From a virus, in the IMG/VR virus record IMGVR_UViG_3300040806_003816, positions 1 to 62,228 of that record: a DNA stretch of 62,228 nt, one strand, 5' to 3'. The notes below the pieces were generated by a model. That model was not told where the DNA came from and ran no database searches. It was given only the letters and a program-made list of their open reading frames with translations. Made by a program: the position numbers and the translations under genes. This document shows, one piece after another, positions 10,417 through 18,960 of this stretch. The stretch's first letter is position 1. Each line of letters starts with the position of its first letter.

Positions 10417-10793
10417 AGTTAATTGAAACTATAAAATTATTAATTACAGAAGCAGCTAATGTTTCTGATATTGAGCGCTCAATTAAAGATAAAATAATTA
10501 CACAAATACAGTATGATGGGGATGAACCGGGAGGTAAGGGTTTAAGAACTATTGAACCTGTCTGTCTAGGTAGGAGTAAGAAAAATAATTTAGTCTTGCG
10601 AGCATGGGACTATGAGGGTTCATCTCACACTGCCGCTACTGGTGAACAACCTTTACCGGGATGGAGATTATTTAGAGTAGATAAAATATTTACATATAAA
10701 CCAACTCTTGATAACTTTTCAGAAATGAGACCTGGTTATAACCCAAATGGTGATAACAGTATGAATAGTGTCATTGTAAACTCAAAATTCTAA
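10413..10793 (+). CDS. Single-domain WYL-like protein with capsid-targeting-type leader
   Basis: This 126-residue protein starts MKLIETIKLLITE-A. The LITE-A segment closely resembles T4 internal-protein leaders, which gp21 cuts after (I/L)-x-E. Residues about 25-100 match the WYL-domain pattern: a Y-D-G turn, R-T-I-E-P-x-x-L-G, an L-R-A-W-D-Y-E-G strand and a final R-L-F-R-V-D-K-I. WYL domains usually sense ligands or nucleic acid in bacterial regulators and accessory proteins of defence systems. Here there is no HTH, so it is a stand-alone domain. A packaged, injected regulator is possible but unproven. Confidence 0.65.
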   Translation: MKLIETIKLLITEAANVSDIERSIKDKIITQIQYDGDEPGGKGLRTIEPVCLGRSKKNNLVLRAWDYEGSSHTAATGEQPLPGWRLFRVDKIFTYKPTLDNFSEMRPGYNPNGDNSMNSVIVNSKF

Positions 10794-10797
10794 AATC

Positions 10798-11340
10798 ATG
10801 GATCAATCATTAATGCAAAAATTAGCAATATCTAAACAAATAATGGATGCTCAAGAAGGTATTCCAAACTCAGGAAAAGGTTTACCTAACTATAATATAC
10901 CTCAAAATATTGTTAACGAAAATCAAGCACCTAAAAATGTTCCTGTTGATCCGATGAGTAAAAGCTTAAATGAAAGTTCAATTATGGGTTCGAACCTACC
11001 TGATGAGATAAAAAAACTTATGATTGATAATCCGATTCAAAAACCAGACCAAGGTGGTGTCACACTTAGTAACGATATAATTGAAGGTGCTGCTAAACTA
11101 ATTAATCAAAATAAAAAGTCACCTCAAGCTCAAATATCAAAAATTAAAGAAAATGACGTCGATTTAAGAAATATGATTCGAGATATAGTCAGAGATACTG
11201 TAAAAGATGTTATCAAAGAAGAATTGTCTGACAAGATAATTTTAAGTGAATCGGGTAAAGACACAAAAGAAAAGTTAGTATTCAAAGTAGGGAATCATTT
11301 ATTCGAGGGTGTCGTAACAAAAATCAAAAAAATTAAATAA
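10798..11340 (+). CDS. Hypothetical virion-type protein
   Basis: This 180-residue protein has an Asn/Pro/Gln-rich, probably disordered first half and a helical, charged second half (RDIVRDTVKDVIKEEL) ending in a small beta-rich segment, KLVFKVGNHLFEGVV. No enzyme motif was found. The C-terminal pattern, in which a helix is followed by a strand beginning LVFKVGN, is of a type seen in T4-like phage structural proteins. It closes the operon that starts at 9023. Function unknown. Confidence 0.5.
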   Translation: MDQSLMQKLAISKQIMDAQEGIPNSGKGLPNYNIPQNIVNENQAPKNVPVDPMSKSLNESSIMGSNLPDEIKKLMIDNPIQKPDQGGVTLSNDIIEGAAKLINQNKKSPQAQISKIKENDVDLRNMIRDIVRDTVKDVIKEELSDKIILSESGKDTKEKLVFKVGNHLFEGVVTKIKKIK

Positions 11341-11390
11341 GACTTTTTACTTAACACTTTTTTTTTACTATACTTTAAAAAAGTATATGA

Positions 11391-12593
11391 ATGAGTAAGA
11401 TTAATATTTTGGTGCTGCCTTCTGACACTACTGGAGTCGGAAAATTTAGGTCAGTTGATCCACATACAAAACTACAAGAACTTTATGGTGATGATTTTAA
11501 TGTTGATATAGATTACAATCCTCAAGTTAATGACCCCGACTATTGGAAAAAATATCAAATAGTTCACTTCCACCGATCGATTACTAGAAATCCGGATCAA
11601 AGTGCGCGTGTTATTAAAACACTAAATCAATTAGGGATTATTACTATTTGTGATCTAGATGATTATTGGTTACCAACAAAAGAACACCCAGCACACGCAA
11701 TTGTTATGAAAAACGGAATTCACAAAGGAATTCAGGAAAGTTTAAAATTAGCGCAATTTGTGACGACCACAACGGATATTTTTAGAAAAGAAATAGAAAA
11801 ATTTAATAAGAATGTTTTCGTACTACCAAACTGTATTGATCCAAATGAAGATCAATTTAATGAGAAAACAACAGAAAGTGATGTTTTAAGATTTGGATGG
11901 TTAGGTGGGTCATCACACTTACATGATATACAACTTCTTTCAGGTATATCAACGTTAGATAGTGTAAAAGACAAGTTTGGATTTGTTCTATGTGGATTTG
12001 ACACTAGAGGTTCAGTAACTGAAATAGGTCCAGATGGTACAGAAAAGGTTAGAGACATTAAACCATTAGAGACTGTCTGGTATGACTATGAAAAAATTGT
12101 AACAAACAACTTTAAACACGTAAAAGAAGATCATAAAGAATTCCTTCACAAATTTGTAAATGAAGAATATTCTGGTGATGACCAATCATATAAAAGAGTC
12201 TGGACATTACCTGTGACAAGTTATGCAAAAAATTATTCTAAATTCGATGTATCACTCGCACCTATCAAAGATCACATCTTTAATAAGATGAAGTCTCAAT
12301 TAAAAGTCATCGAAGCAGGATTTTACAAAAAACCGATTATTGCATCAAATTATGGACCGTATACTATAGATTTGAAACACAGTTTAGATAAGGGTAATTT
12401 TGTTGATGGTAATGCATTACTTGTTGATCCTAAAAGACCTAGAGATTGGGCTAAATTTATGAAAAAACTAATCGATAATCCTTCTTGGGTTGAAGATTTG
12501 GGTGAAAGACTATATGAAACAGTCAAAGACAAATATGATCTAAATAACATGACTAAAGTTAGGGCTGAAATATATAAAAGTTTAGTAAAATGA
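11391..12593 (+). CDS. Glycosyltransferase, GT-B fold, GT4-like
   Basis: This 400-residue protein has the architecture of GT-B glycosyltransferases. An N-terminal Rossmann half carries VHFHRS and DLDDYW. The C-terminal half carries FGWLGGSSHLHD, a donor-side segment SQLKVIEAGFYKKPIIASNYG, and GNALLVDPKRP before a final helix. The ...KVIEAGFYKKPIIAS... segment corresponds to the nucleotide-sugar-binding region of GT4 enzymes. It opens the glycan island and ends in an ATGA overlap with the exonuclease gene. Donor and acceptor cannot be told from the sequence. Confidence 0.8.
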   Translation: MSKINILVLPSDTTGVGKFRSVDPHTKLQELYGDDFNVDIDYNPQVNDPDYWKKYQIVHFHRSITRNPDQSARVIKTLNQLGIITICDLDDYWLPTKEHPAHAIVMKNGIHKGIQESLKLAQFVTTTTDIFRKEIEKFNKNVFVLPNCIDPNEDQFNEKTTESDVLRFGWLGGSSHLHDIQLLSGISTLDSVKDKFGFVLCGFDTRGSVTEIGPDGTEKVRDIKPLETVWYDYEKIVTNNFKHVKEDHKEFLHKFVNEEYSGDDQSYKRVWTLPVTSYAKNYSKFDVSLAPIKDHIFNKMKSQLKVIEAGFYKKPIIASNYGPYTIDLKHSLDKGNFVDGNALLVDPKRPRDWAKFMKKLIDNPSWVEDLGERLYETVKDKYDLNNMTKVRAEIYKSLVK

Positions 12594-13291
12594 TAGACCA
12601 CTCTTTAAATAAAATTTTATTCTTTGATATCGAAACTGTCGGTATGACACCAGATTTGAATAGTTTAGAAGAGAACTATCCTGAACATCATAGACTTTTT
12701 ATGAATTATATGGATTGGTTCAAAAGAAAATATTCAGATACTGATGGAATGACCAGTGATGAAGTTTATGAATCCAAATCTGCTTTAGTTCCTGAGTTCG
12801 GAAAAATTGTTTGTGCAAGTTTTTCATTTGTAACCCCTAAAGGGGAAACACACACCCAAACTTTTAAAAATGACAATGAAAAAGATTTACTTATGCAGAT
12901 AAAAGATCTTTTAGATAAAGTTTTTGATTTGGGATTTCATTTGTGTGGTCATAATATAAAAAGTTTTGACATACCATATTTGGGAAAAAAGTTTTTAAGT
13001 AATTCTATAAAACCTCCAAAAATCTTACCTTCATATTCCACAAAACCGTGGGAAATGAAAGCTATTGACACTAAAGAATTATGGGGATTTAATTCAAACT
13101 ATGGACTTTCATCATTGGATCTAATGAGTGTTTCTATGGGACTCGATAGTCCCAAAACGGGAAGTGTTACAGGTAAAAGTGTACATTCAAATTATTGGTA
13201 TGATGGAAAGTTAGATGAAATATCTAAATACTGTGAAGAAGATGTTAAAAGTTTATTAGAAATAATTACAAAAATTTATAAGTTAAAATGA
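12590..13291 (+). CDS. DEDDy-type 3'-5' exonuclease
   Basis: This 233-residue protein has the three exonuclease motifs of the DnaQ/PolB-exonuclease superfamily: FFDIET with D13 and E15, HNIKSFDIPYL with D127, and YCEEDV with Y214 and D218. That is a complete DEDDy active site. No polymerase domain is attached, so it is a free-standing exonuclease, probably acting on single-stranded DNA in replication or repair. It overlaps the preceding glycosyltransferase and the following dut gene by 4 bases each, so the three are translationally coupled although functionally unrelated. Confidence 0.85.
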   Translation: MIDHSLNKILFFDIETVGMTPDLNSLEENYPEHHRLFMNYMDWFKRKYSDTDGMTSDEVYESKSALVPEFGKIVCASFSFVTPKGETHTQTFKNDNEKDLLMQIKDLLDKVFDLGFHLCGHNIKSFDIPYLGKKFLSNSIKPPKILPSYSTKPWEMKAIDTKELWGFNSNYGLSSLDLMSVSMGLDSPKTGSVTGKSVHSNYWYDGKLDEISKYCEEDVKSLLEIITKIYKLK

Positions 13292-13875
13292 TTGAAAAGA
13301 TTAAAGAATTAAAACGAGTTATGGATTCATTAAGTTCTTCCAATGAAGATTTTGAGTTTGATCCTACACAATTAATTAACTCGTTAGGATTAGACATGGA
13401 AGAAATAGAGAATACGTTTAATCAAGAATTCAAAAGAAAATTAGAAGTACAATATAGTTTCGATTCTGATAATTCAGAACCGATGTACCATTACAATACA
13501 GATTCAGGATTTGATTTAAGATCAAATGAAAACCACTCCCTTCTACCTGGAGAAAGAAAATTAATACCAACAGGTTTAAGAATTGATATCCCTAATAGAT
13601 ATGAAATTCAAGTAAGACCTAAAAGTGGTTTGGCATACAAAAAAGGATTGACCGTCTTAAATACTCCGGGTACGGTAGACCAAGGATATACGGGTGAGAT
13701 CAAAGTTATCCTTATAAATTTAAGTAACGAGACTCAACAAGTGAGTGTCGGAGATAAAATCGCACAAGCGGTACTTTGTCCTGTTATTCAAGGAGGTGAA
13801 ATAGAGTTAGTCAAAGTGAACAAGATAGAAGATAAAGATAGAAACTCTAATGGTTTCGGGTCAACAGGTAACTAA
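13288..13875 (+). CDS. dut: dUTP pyrophosphatase with N-terminal extension
   Basis: All five trimeric dUTPase motifs are present: I DSGFDLRS (72-79), II RPKSGLA (110-116), III LNTPGTVDQGYTGEIKV (124-140, catalytic D131 and Y134), IV VGDKIAQAVL (154-163) and V RNSNGFGSTG (185-194). The enzyme converts dUTP to dUMP, which limits uracil in phage DNA. The protein is 195 residues because about 65 helical, acidic residues precede the core. Usual cores are about 140-150 residues. The role of the extension is unknown. Confidence 0.95.
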   Translation: MIEKIKELKRVMDSLSSSNEDFEFDPTQLINSLGLDMEEIENTFNQEFKRKLEVQYSFDSDNSEPMYHYNTDSGFDLRSNENHSLLPGERKLIPTGLRIDIPNRYEIQVRPKSGLAYKKGLTVLNTPGTVDQGYTGEIKVILINLSNETQQVSVGDKIAQAVLCPVIQGGEIELVKVNKIEDKDRNSNGFGSTGN

Positions 13876-13877
13876 AA

Positions 13878-15302
13878 ATGTATACAATAGGATTTTCTAC
13901 TCGATCAATTGATGAAGGGTATATTCAACACATAAAAAAAACGGTAGGACCTAAGAATGTTGAGATTATACCTTTTGAAAACAAAGGGACTCATTCTTTG
14001 TCAGAAGTTTATAATATCATTCTAGAAAAAGCTAGTTTCGATACGGTTATACTTATCCATGATGATTTAATCTTTGAAACTAAAAATTGGGGTTTCAAAT
14101 TAAATAATGTCATTAAAAAAAATGAAGAGTATGGAATTATTGGATTAGCCGGTTCAAAATATGTACCAGAAAGTGGTATGTGGTGGGAAGTACCTGAAAC
14201 TATGTATGGTATTGTAAATCATCAAAACGAGAATAATAAGTGGGAAAGTAGGTATTCTAGAGAAATAAAAAATAGAATAGAGTCTACTGTCATGATTGAT
14301 GGTTTATTTATGGTAGTCAGAAAATCAAAAATTGAAGAAAATTTTGATGAGAGTGTTGATGGGTTCCACTTTTACGATATGAATTTTTGTGTACCGAATT
14401 TTTTAAAAGGGGTGAATATAGGAATAACAACTGCGGTTAGAGTAACCCATTTATCAGTCGGACAGACTAATGAATCGTGGGATAAAAAAAGGTTGGATTT
14501 TAGTGAAAAATATTCTGATGTATTACCTTTGAACTTAAATTCTTTTGATGATCTTGATACATTTATTATCGTACATGATGAAAATATAATAGTTGAATAT
14601 GAAAGACACGAAAAGTATTATGGTATACCTAATTTAAAATACCTTTTTGTTGGTAAAGGTCCAATAGAAAAAATATCATCTTACGAAAATGTTATTATTT
14701 GTAGAAATTTAGAACATAATATTGAACAATATCCTAATATAAATTCTTTCACCGCTTGGTATGCTATTTGGAAGAATAATCTTTCAAATAAAAAATATAT
14801 AAGTCTTTTGGAGTACGATACAATTATCAATAATCAATCATTTCAAAAATTACCAAAACATATGGAAAATGGTGTGGATATGATAAGATTTCTACCCAGA
14901 CCTTGTAATGAACATCATTTCATAAATGATCCAAGGTGGGTAAGTGAATTATTCTTATCCATTAGTAAAGTCTACAAAAGAAATATGGAGGATGAAATAC
15001 GTAGGTCTTTACAGGACAATCCAAATATGTCTTGGACTTCAACATCTAATAGTATTTTTAAAAAATCATGTTTTGATCAGTATATGAATTGGTTCCTACC
15101 ATTATTGCCAGATATTTTAAAGTCTAATACTGCTGGTCATCAACACGAAAGATCACTTACATTTTTTACATATATGAAAAATAAAAAATTACTTGTTTTA
15201 CCTGATATGATACACCACTTCCAAATGGACTCTCACGGAACGCAAGATCATGTTGTTGATAAAAAAATTATGATAGAAAAACTGATACATAATGAACAAT
15301 AA
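13878..15302 (+). CDS. Two-domain glycosyltransferase-like protein
   Basis: This 474-residue protein looks like two GT-A-type halves. The first half (about 1-215) has TIGFSTRS at the start and LIHDDLIFET, a DxD-like acidic motif, followed by LAGSKYVPESGMWW and DGLFMVVRK. This matches glycosyltransferase-like family proteins that report the sugar with an HDD motif. The second half (about 225-470) contains an ISLLEYDT segment and a conserved H-x-H-E-R-S region (HQHERSLTFF). It ends 11 bases into the next gene. Whether both halves are catalytic is not clear. Confidence 0.65.
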   Translation: MYTIGFSTRSIDEGYIQHIKKTVGPKNVEIIPFENKGTHSLSEVYNIILEKASFDTVILIHDDLIFETKNWGFKLNNVIKKNEEYGIIGLAGSKYVPESGMWWEVPETMYGIVNHQNENNKWESRYSREIKNRIESTVMIDGLFMVVRKSKIEENFDESVDGFHFYDMNFCVPNFLKGVNIGITTAVRVTHLSVGQTNESWDKKRLDFSEKYSDVLPLNLNSFDDLDTFIIVHDENIIVEYERHEKYYGIPNLKYLFVGKGPIEKISSYENVIICRNLEHNIEQYPNINSFTAWYAIWKNNLSNKKYISLLEYDTIINNQSFQKLPKHMENGVDMIRFLPRPCNEHHFINDPRWVSELFLSISKVYKRNMEDEIRRSLQDNPNMSWTSTSNSIFKKSCFDQYMNWFLPLLPDILKSNTAGHQHERSLTFFTYMKNKKLLVLPDMIHHFQMDSHGTQDHVVDKKIMIEKLIHNEQ

Positions 15303-15966
15303 TATACTTTATGTAATTTTACATGGATCTATGAATCCTGAAAGATGGGAAAACGTAGTTAATACATGGGGTCAAGGTAAAAACTATCTATTTTACTCAG
15401 ATCATCATGATCCTGAAAATAGAATATTTAAAGTATCCAATAGAACTGATTATTTATCTAACGAAGACAAACATGTCAATGTATGGAAGTTAATTGATAC
15501 CCATAAACTCTATCAAATATATGAGTGGTTTTTTTTCTGTGATGACGATACTTTCGTAAATACAAAACTTTTAGAATCAAATTTGAACAATTTTGATAAA
15601 AACAAAATACATGGTCATGTGATGCAAAATTACTCCCAGGACCCATTCTTAAATTACTGTTCTGGTGGTGCAGGTTACTTAATCAACAAAAAAAGGGTTG
15701 AATATATATCAAAAGGTATTAAGTTTTTGGATACTGGTTATTCAGACGTGACTTTAGGGATGTTTTGTAGAGAAAATAAAATAAAATTTGTCAATGACGA
15801 TAGATTCAATCCTCATGATGAAAAAGGAAAAGACCGAATCGGGGTTGAAACTCTAGATGATAGATATAACAATATAATAAATCCTATTGAATTCTTTACC
15901 CATCATTATGTAAAGAATTTTAATCAAATGAATGACTTATATAAATTAATGAATATTATAAATTAA
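15292..15966 (+). CDS. Fringe/GT31-like glycosyltransferase
   Basis: This 224-residue protein has the landmarks of Fringe and core-1 galactosyltransferase-type GT31 enzymes: a W-x-x-V-x-x-T-W-G segment near residues 19-28, the metal-binding triad FFCDDDTFVN with D84-D86, the Y-C-S-G-G-A-G-Y-L-I motif at 122-131, and SDVTLGMFCRE. These are typical of animal and protist enzymes and less common in phages. There is no membrane anchor, so it would act in the cytoplasm. Sugar and acceptor are unknown. It overlaps the previous gene by 11 bases. Confidence 0.75.
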   Translation: MNNNILYVILHGSMNPERWENVVNTWGQGKNYLFYSDHHDPENRIFKVSNRTDYLSNEDKHVNVWKLIDTHKLYQIYEWFFFCDDDTFVNTKLLESNLNNFDKNKIHGHVMQNYSQDPFLNYCSGGAGYLINKKRVEYISKGIKFLDTGYSDVTLGMFCRENKIKFVNDDRFNPHDEKGKDRIGVETLDDRYNNIINPIEFFTHHYVKNFNQMNDLYKLMNIIN

Positions 15967-15971
15967 TATAT

Positions 15972-16637
15972 ATGAATTACGTAAGTTTTAGTTTGTGGTC
16001 TAAACAAACAATTTATAATGAAGGGGCAATCAGAAACGCTGAAATTATTCAGGATATTTATCCTGGGTGGAAAATGGTAGTTTATTATGATAATACTGTA
16101 CCAACTGAAACAATTGATAAATTAAATGAACTAGATGTATTGACCATCGACATTACTGATAAAAATCTATACGGTATGTTCTGGAGATTTTTAGCATCAG
16201 ATATTGATGACTGTGAATATGTTGTCTTTAGGGATTGTGATTCTAGAGTTTCTATAAGGGAAAAAATGGCAGTAGACGAATGGATAGACAGTGGAAAATC
16301 AATCCATGTAATGAGAGATCATCCTGCACATGCGATTCCATATGGAAACGACCGTCCTGGAATTTTAGGTGGAATGTGGGGAATAAAATCTAAAATTTTA
16401 CCTCTCACCGATATGGTTTCGAAATGGCACGAGTCAAAACCAATAGGTTACGGAGCAGATCAAATGTTTTTGAAATCCGTTTATGAAAGTTACACAAATG
16501 ATATGGTAATTCATGATGAGTTTGGTAATGGAAGACCCTTCCCAATCGAAAGGGATCCTGAAGGTCGTTTTATAGGTGAAAGAATTGATGAAAATGATTT
16601 ACCATTAACCAATGATCACATGATATTGAAAAAATGA
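15972..16637 (+). CDS. GT-A-like glycosyltransferase candidate
   Basis: This 221-residue protein starts NYVSFSLWSKQTIYNEGAIRNA, here split as NYVSFSLWSK and QTIYNEGAIRNA. It carries VVFRDCDSRVS, whose D-C-D resembles the DxD metal site of GT-A enzymes. It then has an HVMRDHPAHAIP segment, GGMWGIK, and GADQMFL, a pattern seen in family-8-like and other retaining transferases in which a late D-Q-x-x-L completes the site. The exact family was not identified. Its stop overlaps the start of the sugar kinase gene. Confidence 0.6.
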   Translation: MNYVSFSLWSKQTIYNEGAIRNAEIIQDIYPGWKMVVYYDNTVPTETIDKLNELDVLTIDITDKNLYGMFWRFLASDIDDCEYVVFRDCDSRVSIREKMAVDEWIDSGKSIHVMRDHPAHAIPYGNDRPGILGGMWGIKSKILPLTDMVSKWHESKPIGYGADQMFLKSVYESYTNDMVIHDEFGNGRPFPIERDPEGRFIGERIDENDLPLTNDHMILKK

Positions 16638-17377
16638 TTTTAGTTATTGGAGACTCATGTATCGATAAATTTGTTTATGGGAAATGTAACCGGTTATGTC
16701 CTGAAGCGCCTGTACCAGTTTTCTTACCTTCAGATTATACAACAAATCCAGGTATGGCTGCAAATGTAAAAGAGAATTTGAGTTCTTTCGGTCTTGAAGT
16801 CGATCTGGTAACAAATCAGAGTACAATACACAAAATTAGATATGTTGATAAGTCAAGTAATCAACTGATAATAAGAGTAGATGAAAACGATAAATGTGAT
16901 CGGATAGATAGATCAATTCTATATGAAAAATTAAATCTTCAGTGGGATGCGGTTGTCATTTCTGATTACAATAAAGGTTTTTTAAATGAAAAGGATATAC
17001 AATACATAAGTGAAAATGTGAAGTGCCCAGTATTTTTAGACACAAAAAAATTATTAGGTAAGTATTGTGAAAATATTGATTTTATCAAGATCAACGAAAC
17101 TGAATATAACAAAAATTTAGAGTTACATGGAAACTTAGAATTTTTAGATAAAAAAATGATTGTCACTTTAGGAGGTAAAGGATGTCAATACGATAATGTA
17201 ATTTATGAAACAGAACCTATTAATACTTTTGATGTAAGTGGTGCTGGTGATACATTTCTAAGTTCATTTATTTATTTTTATTTAAATACTAAAGATATTC
17301 CAAATTCAATTATTTTTGCAAATAAAAAAGCTAGAGAAGTTGTTCAGATAAAAGGAGTTGCAACAGTAAAAAAATGA
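16634..17377 (+). CDS. PfkB-family sugar kinase, HldE kinase-domain-like
   Basis: The 247 residues match the kinase half of HldE/RfaE. The start VIGDSCIDKFVYGKCNRLCP reads like GD-x-x-x-D-x-y-x-x-G-x-x-x-R-x-x-P, with PEAPVPV at 23-29. NPGMAANV at 38-45 is the substrate-side GG/NP region. VTLGGKG lies at 177-183 and FDVSGAGDTF at 199-208, with catalytic D206. Family kinases are usually about 300-315 residues, so this one is shortened. The nucleotidyltransferase half of HldE is absent. Phosphorylation of heptose-7-phosphate or a related sugar is the best guess. Confidence 0.75.
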   Translation: MILVIGDSCIDKFVYGKCNRLCPEAPVPVFLPSDYTTNPGMAANVKENLSSFGLEVDLVTNQSTIHKIRYVDKSSNQLIIRVDENDKCDRIDRSILYEKLNLQWDAVVISDYNKGFLNEKDIQYISENVKCPVFLDTKKLLGKYCENIDFIKINETEYNKNLELHGNLEFLDKKMIVTLGGKGCQYDNVIYETEPINTFDVSGAGDTFLSSFIYFYLNTKDIPNSIIFANKKAREVVQIKGVATVKK

Positions 17378-18060
17378 ATATAAACTACATACACCAACAT
17401 TTAGGATTAGGGGATCATTTAATTTGTAATGGTTTAATAAGGAATTTAATTAGAGATTACGATAAAACATATTTGTTTGTTAAACATCATAATTTACCTA
17501 GTGTCCAGTTTATGTTCAGAGATCTTTCTAATTTAGAATTGATTGCGGTAAATGATGATTTCGGGGTTAACGACTACATTTCCAAAAATAATTTAAGTCA
17601 AAAATTAACCATAATAGGTCACCATAATACTTTTTGTTGTGGACCAATGTGGGATGAAAATTTTTATAAAAGTATGAATGTTGACCATCAAAAAAGGTGG
17701 ACTGATTTTTATGTTGAAAGAGACTTTATAAAGGAGAATAATCAGTATGAAAAATTAAATCCTAATGATGAAAAATATGCATTAATACATAATAAACATA
17801 GTGGGGGATTAGATGGAATAAATTATGACTTAATTGGTAATAATTTGAAAAGGATATTTGTAGAACAAGCCGATACAATATTTGATTATCTCAAACTAAT
17901 AGATAACGCAGAAGAAGTTCATTGTGTTAACTCATCATTCTTTCATTTAGTAGACTTACACACAACCACTCCAAATCAGAATTTAGTTTTTCATAAAAAT
18001 TACAAAAGTAGAGATGATGATTGGGGAGTATGTGTTTCTGATAAATGGAAAGTAATTTAA
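17374..18060 (+). CDS. Putative GT-B-like protein of the glycan island
   Basis: The 228 residues begin INYIHQHLGLGDHLICNGLIR. This resembles the first strand-loop-helix of heptosyltransferase/GT9-like and related GT-B proteins, in which a G-L-G-D-x-L loop follows strand one. A late VHCVNSSFFHLVDL segment fits the acceptor/donor-binding helix of such folds. It overlaps the kinase gene by 4 bases. Family membership is uncertain because the protein is short, and it may be only a sugar-binding relative. Confidence 0.5.
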   Translation: MNINYIHQHLGLGDHLICNGLIRNLIRDYDKTYLFVKHHNLPSVQFMFRDLSNLELIAVNDDFGVNDYISKNNLSQKLTIIGHHNTFCCGPMWDENFYKSMNVDHQKRWTDFYVERDFIKENNQYEKLNPNDEKYALIHNKHSGGLDGINYDLIGNNLKRIFVEQADTIFDYLKLIDNAEEVHCVNSSFFHLVDLHTTTPNQNLVFHKNYKSRDDDWGVCVSDKWKVI

Positions 18061-18063
18061 AGT

Positions 18064-18960
18064 ATGAGGTTAATAACAGGAAATGGTTTAGTAGGTTCAT
18101 GTCTTGATGGAGACGTAAAAATATCATCTAAGGATTATAATTTAACTAAAACCAATGAGGTGATTAAAATGTATAAAAAATATAAACCTACTGAAGTCAT
18201 ACATACGGCCGCAAAAGTTGGTGGATTAGGATCTAATATGAATTTCAAAGGTGAATATTTTTATGATAATATCATGATAAACACTAATGTGATTGAACAA
18301 GCAAGAAATCATGGTGTTAAAAATCTAGTTACTTTTTTATCCACCTGTATTTTTCCTGATAACACCAAATATCCACTTAAGGAAGAATACATTCATTTGG
18401 GTCCTCCTCATTTTTCGAATGATGCTTACGCATATGCTAAAAGGATGGCGGATATACAGATTAGATCTTATAAAGAACAGTATGGATTAAATTATAAATC
18501 AGTTGTTCCAACAAATATTTATGGACCAAATGACAATTTTTCTTTAACTCACGGTCATGTAGTTCCGATGCTGATACATAAAATGTATATTTCACAAATT
18601 GATAATAGACCATTTGAGGTATGGGGATCAGGTAAACCTTTAAGAGAATTTATTTATTCTGAAGATGTTAGTCATTTGACTGAATGGGTTTTAAAAAATT
18701 ACAATGATCCCGAACCAATTATTTTATCGACTTCACAAGAAATTTCAATTAGAGATTTAGTTGATTTATTAGTACAAGAGTTTAATTTTAAAGGGGAAGT
18801 ATTATTCGACAAGTCAAAACCTGATGGTCAGTTTAGAAAACCATCAGACAATTCAAAGATTAAAGAATATTTACCTGAATTTGAATTTACACCAATTGAA
18901 GTTGGAATAAAAAAAACAATAAAATGGTTTTTAGAAAATTATGAAAAATCAAGAAAATAA
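18064..18960 (+). CDS. fcl: GDP-L-fucose synthase
   Basis: This 298-residue extended SDR is of the GDP-fucose synthase type: GNGLVG at 6-11 for NADP, HTAAKVGG at 47-54, the STCIFP strand (93-98), and the catalytic Y122-x-x-x-K126 in AYAYAKRM. It also has PTNIYGPNDNF and WGSGKPLREFIYSEDV, both diagnostic of Fcl/WcaG. It epimerises and reduces GDP-4-keto-6-deoxymannose to GDP-L-fucose. Its stop codon lies 20 bases inside the next gene, which encodes the enzyme that makes its substrate. Confidence 0.9.
   Translation: MRLITGNGLVGSCLDGDVKISSKDYNLTKTNEVIKMYKKYKPTEVIHTAAKVGGLGSNMNFKGEYFYDNIMINTNVIEQARNHGVKNLVTFLSTCIFPDNTKYPLKEEYIHLGPPHFSNDAYAYAKRMADIQIRSYKEQYGLNYKSVVPTNIYGPNDNFSLTHGHVVPMLIHKMYISQIDNRPFEVWGSGKPLREFIYSEDVSHLTEWVLKNYNDPEPIILSTSQEISIRDLVDLLVQEFNFKGEVLFDKSKPDGQFRKPSDNSKIKEYLPEFEFTPIEVGIKKTIKWFLENYEKSRK

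Noticed and set aside
11360-11385. Hairpin ATACTT...AAGTAT as a terminator
   Set aside because: The stem is all A/T and weak except for two G-C pairs, and no T-run follows it on either strand.
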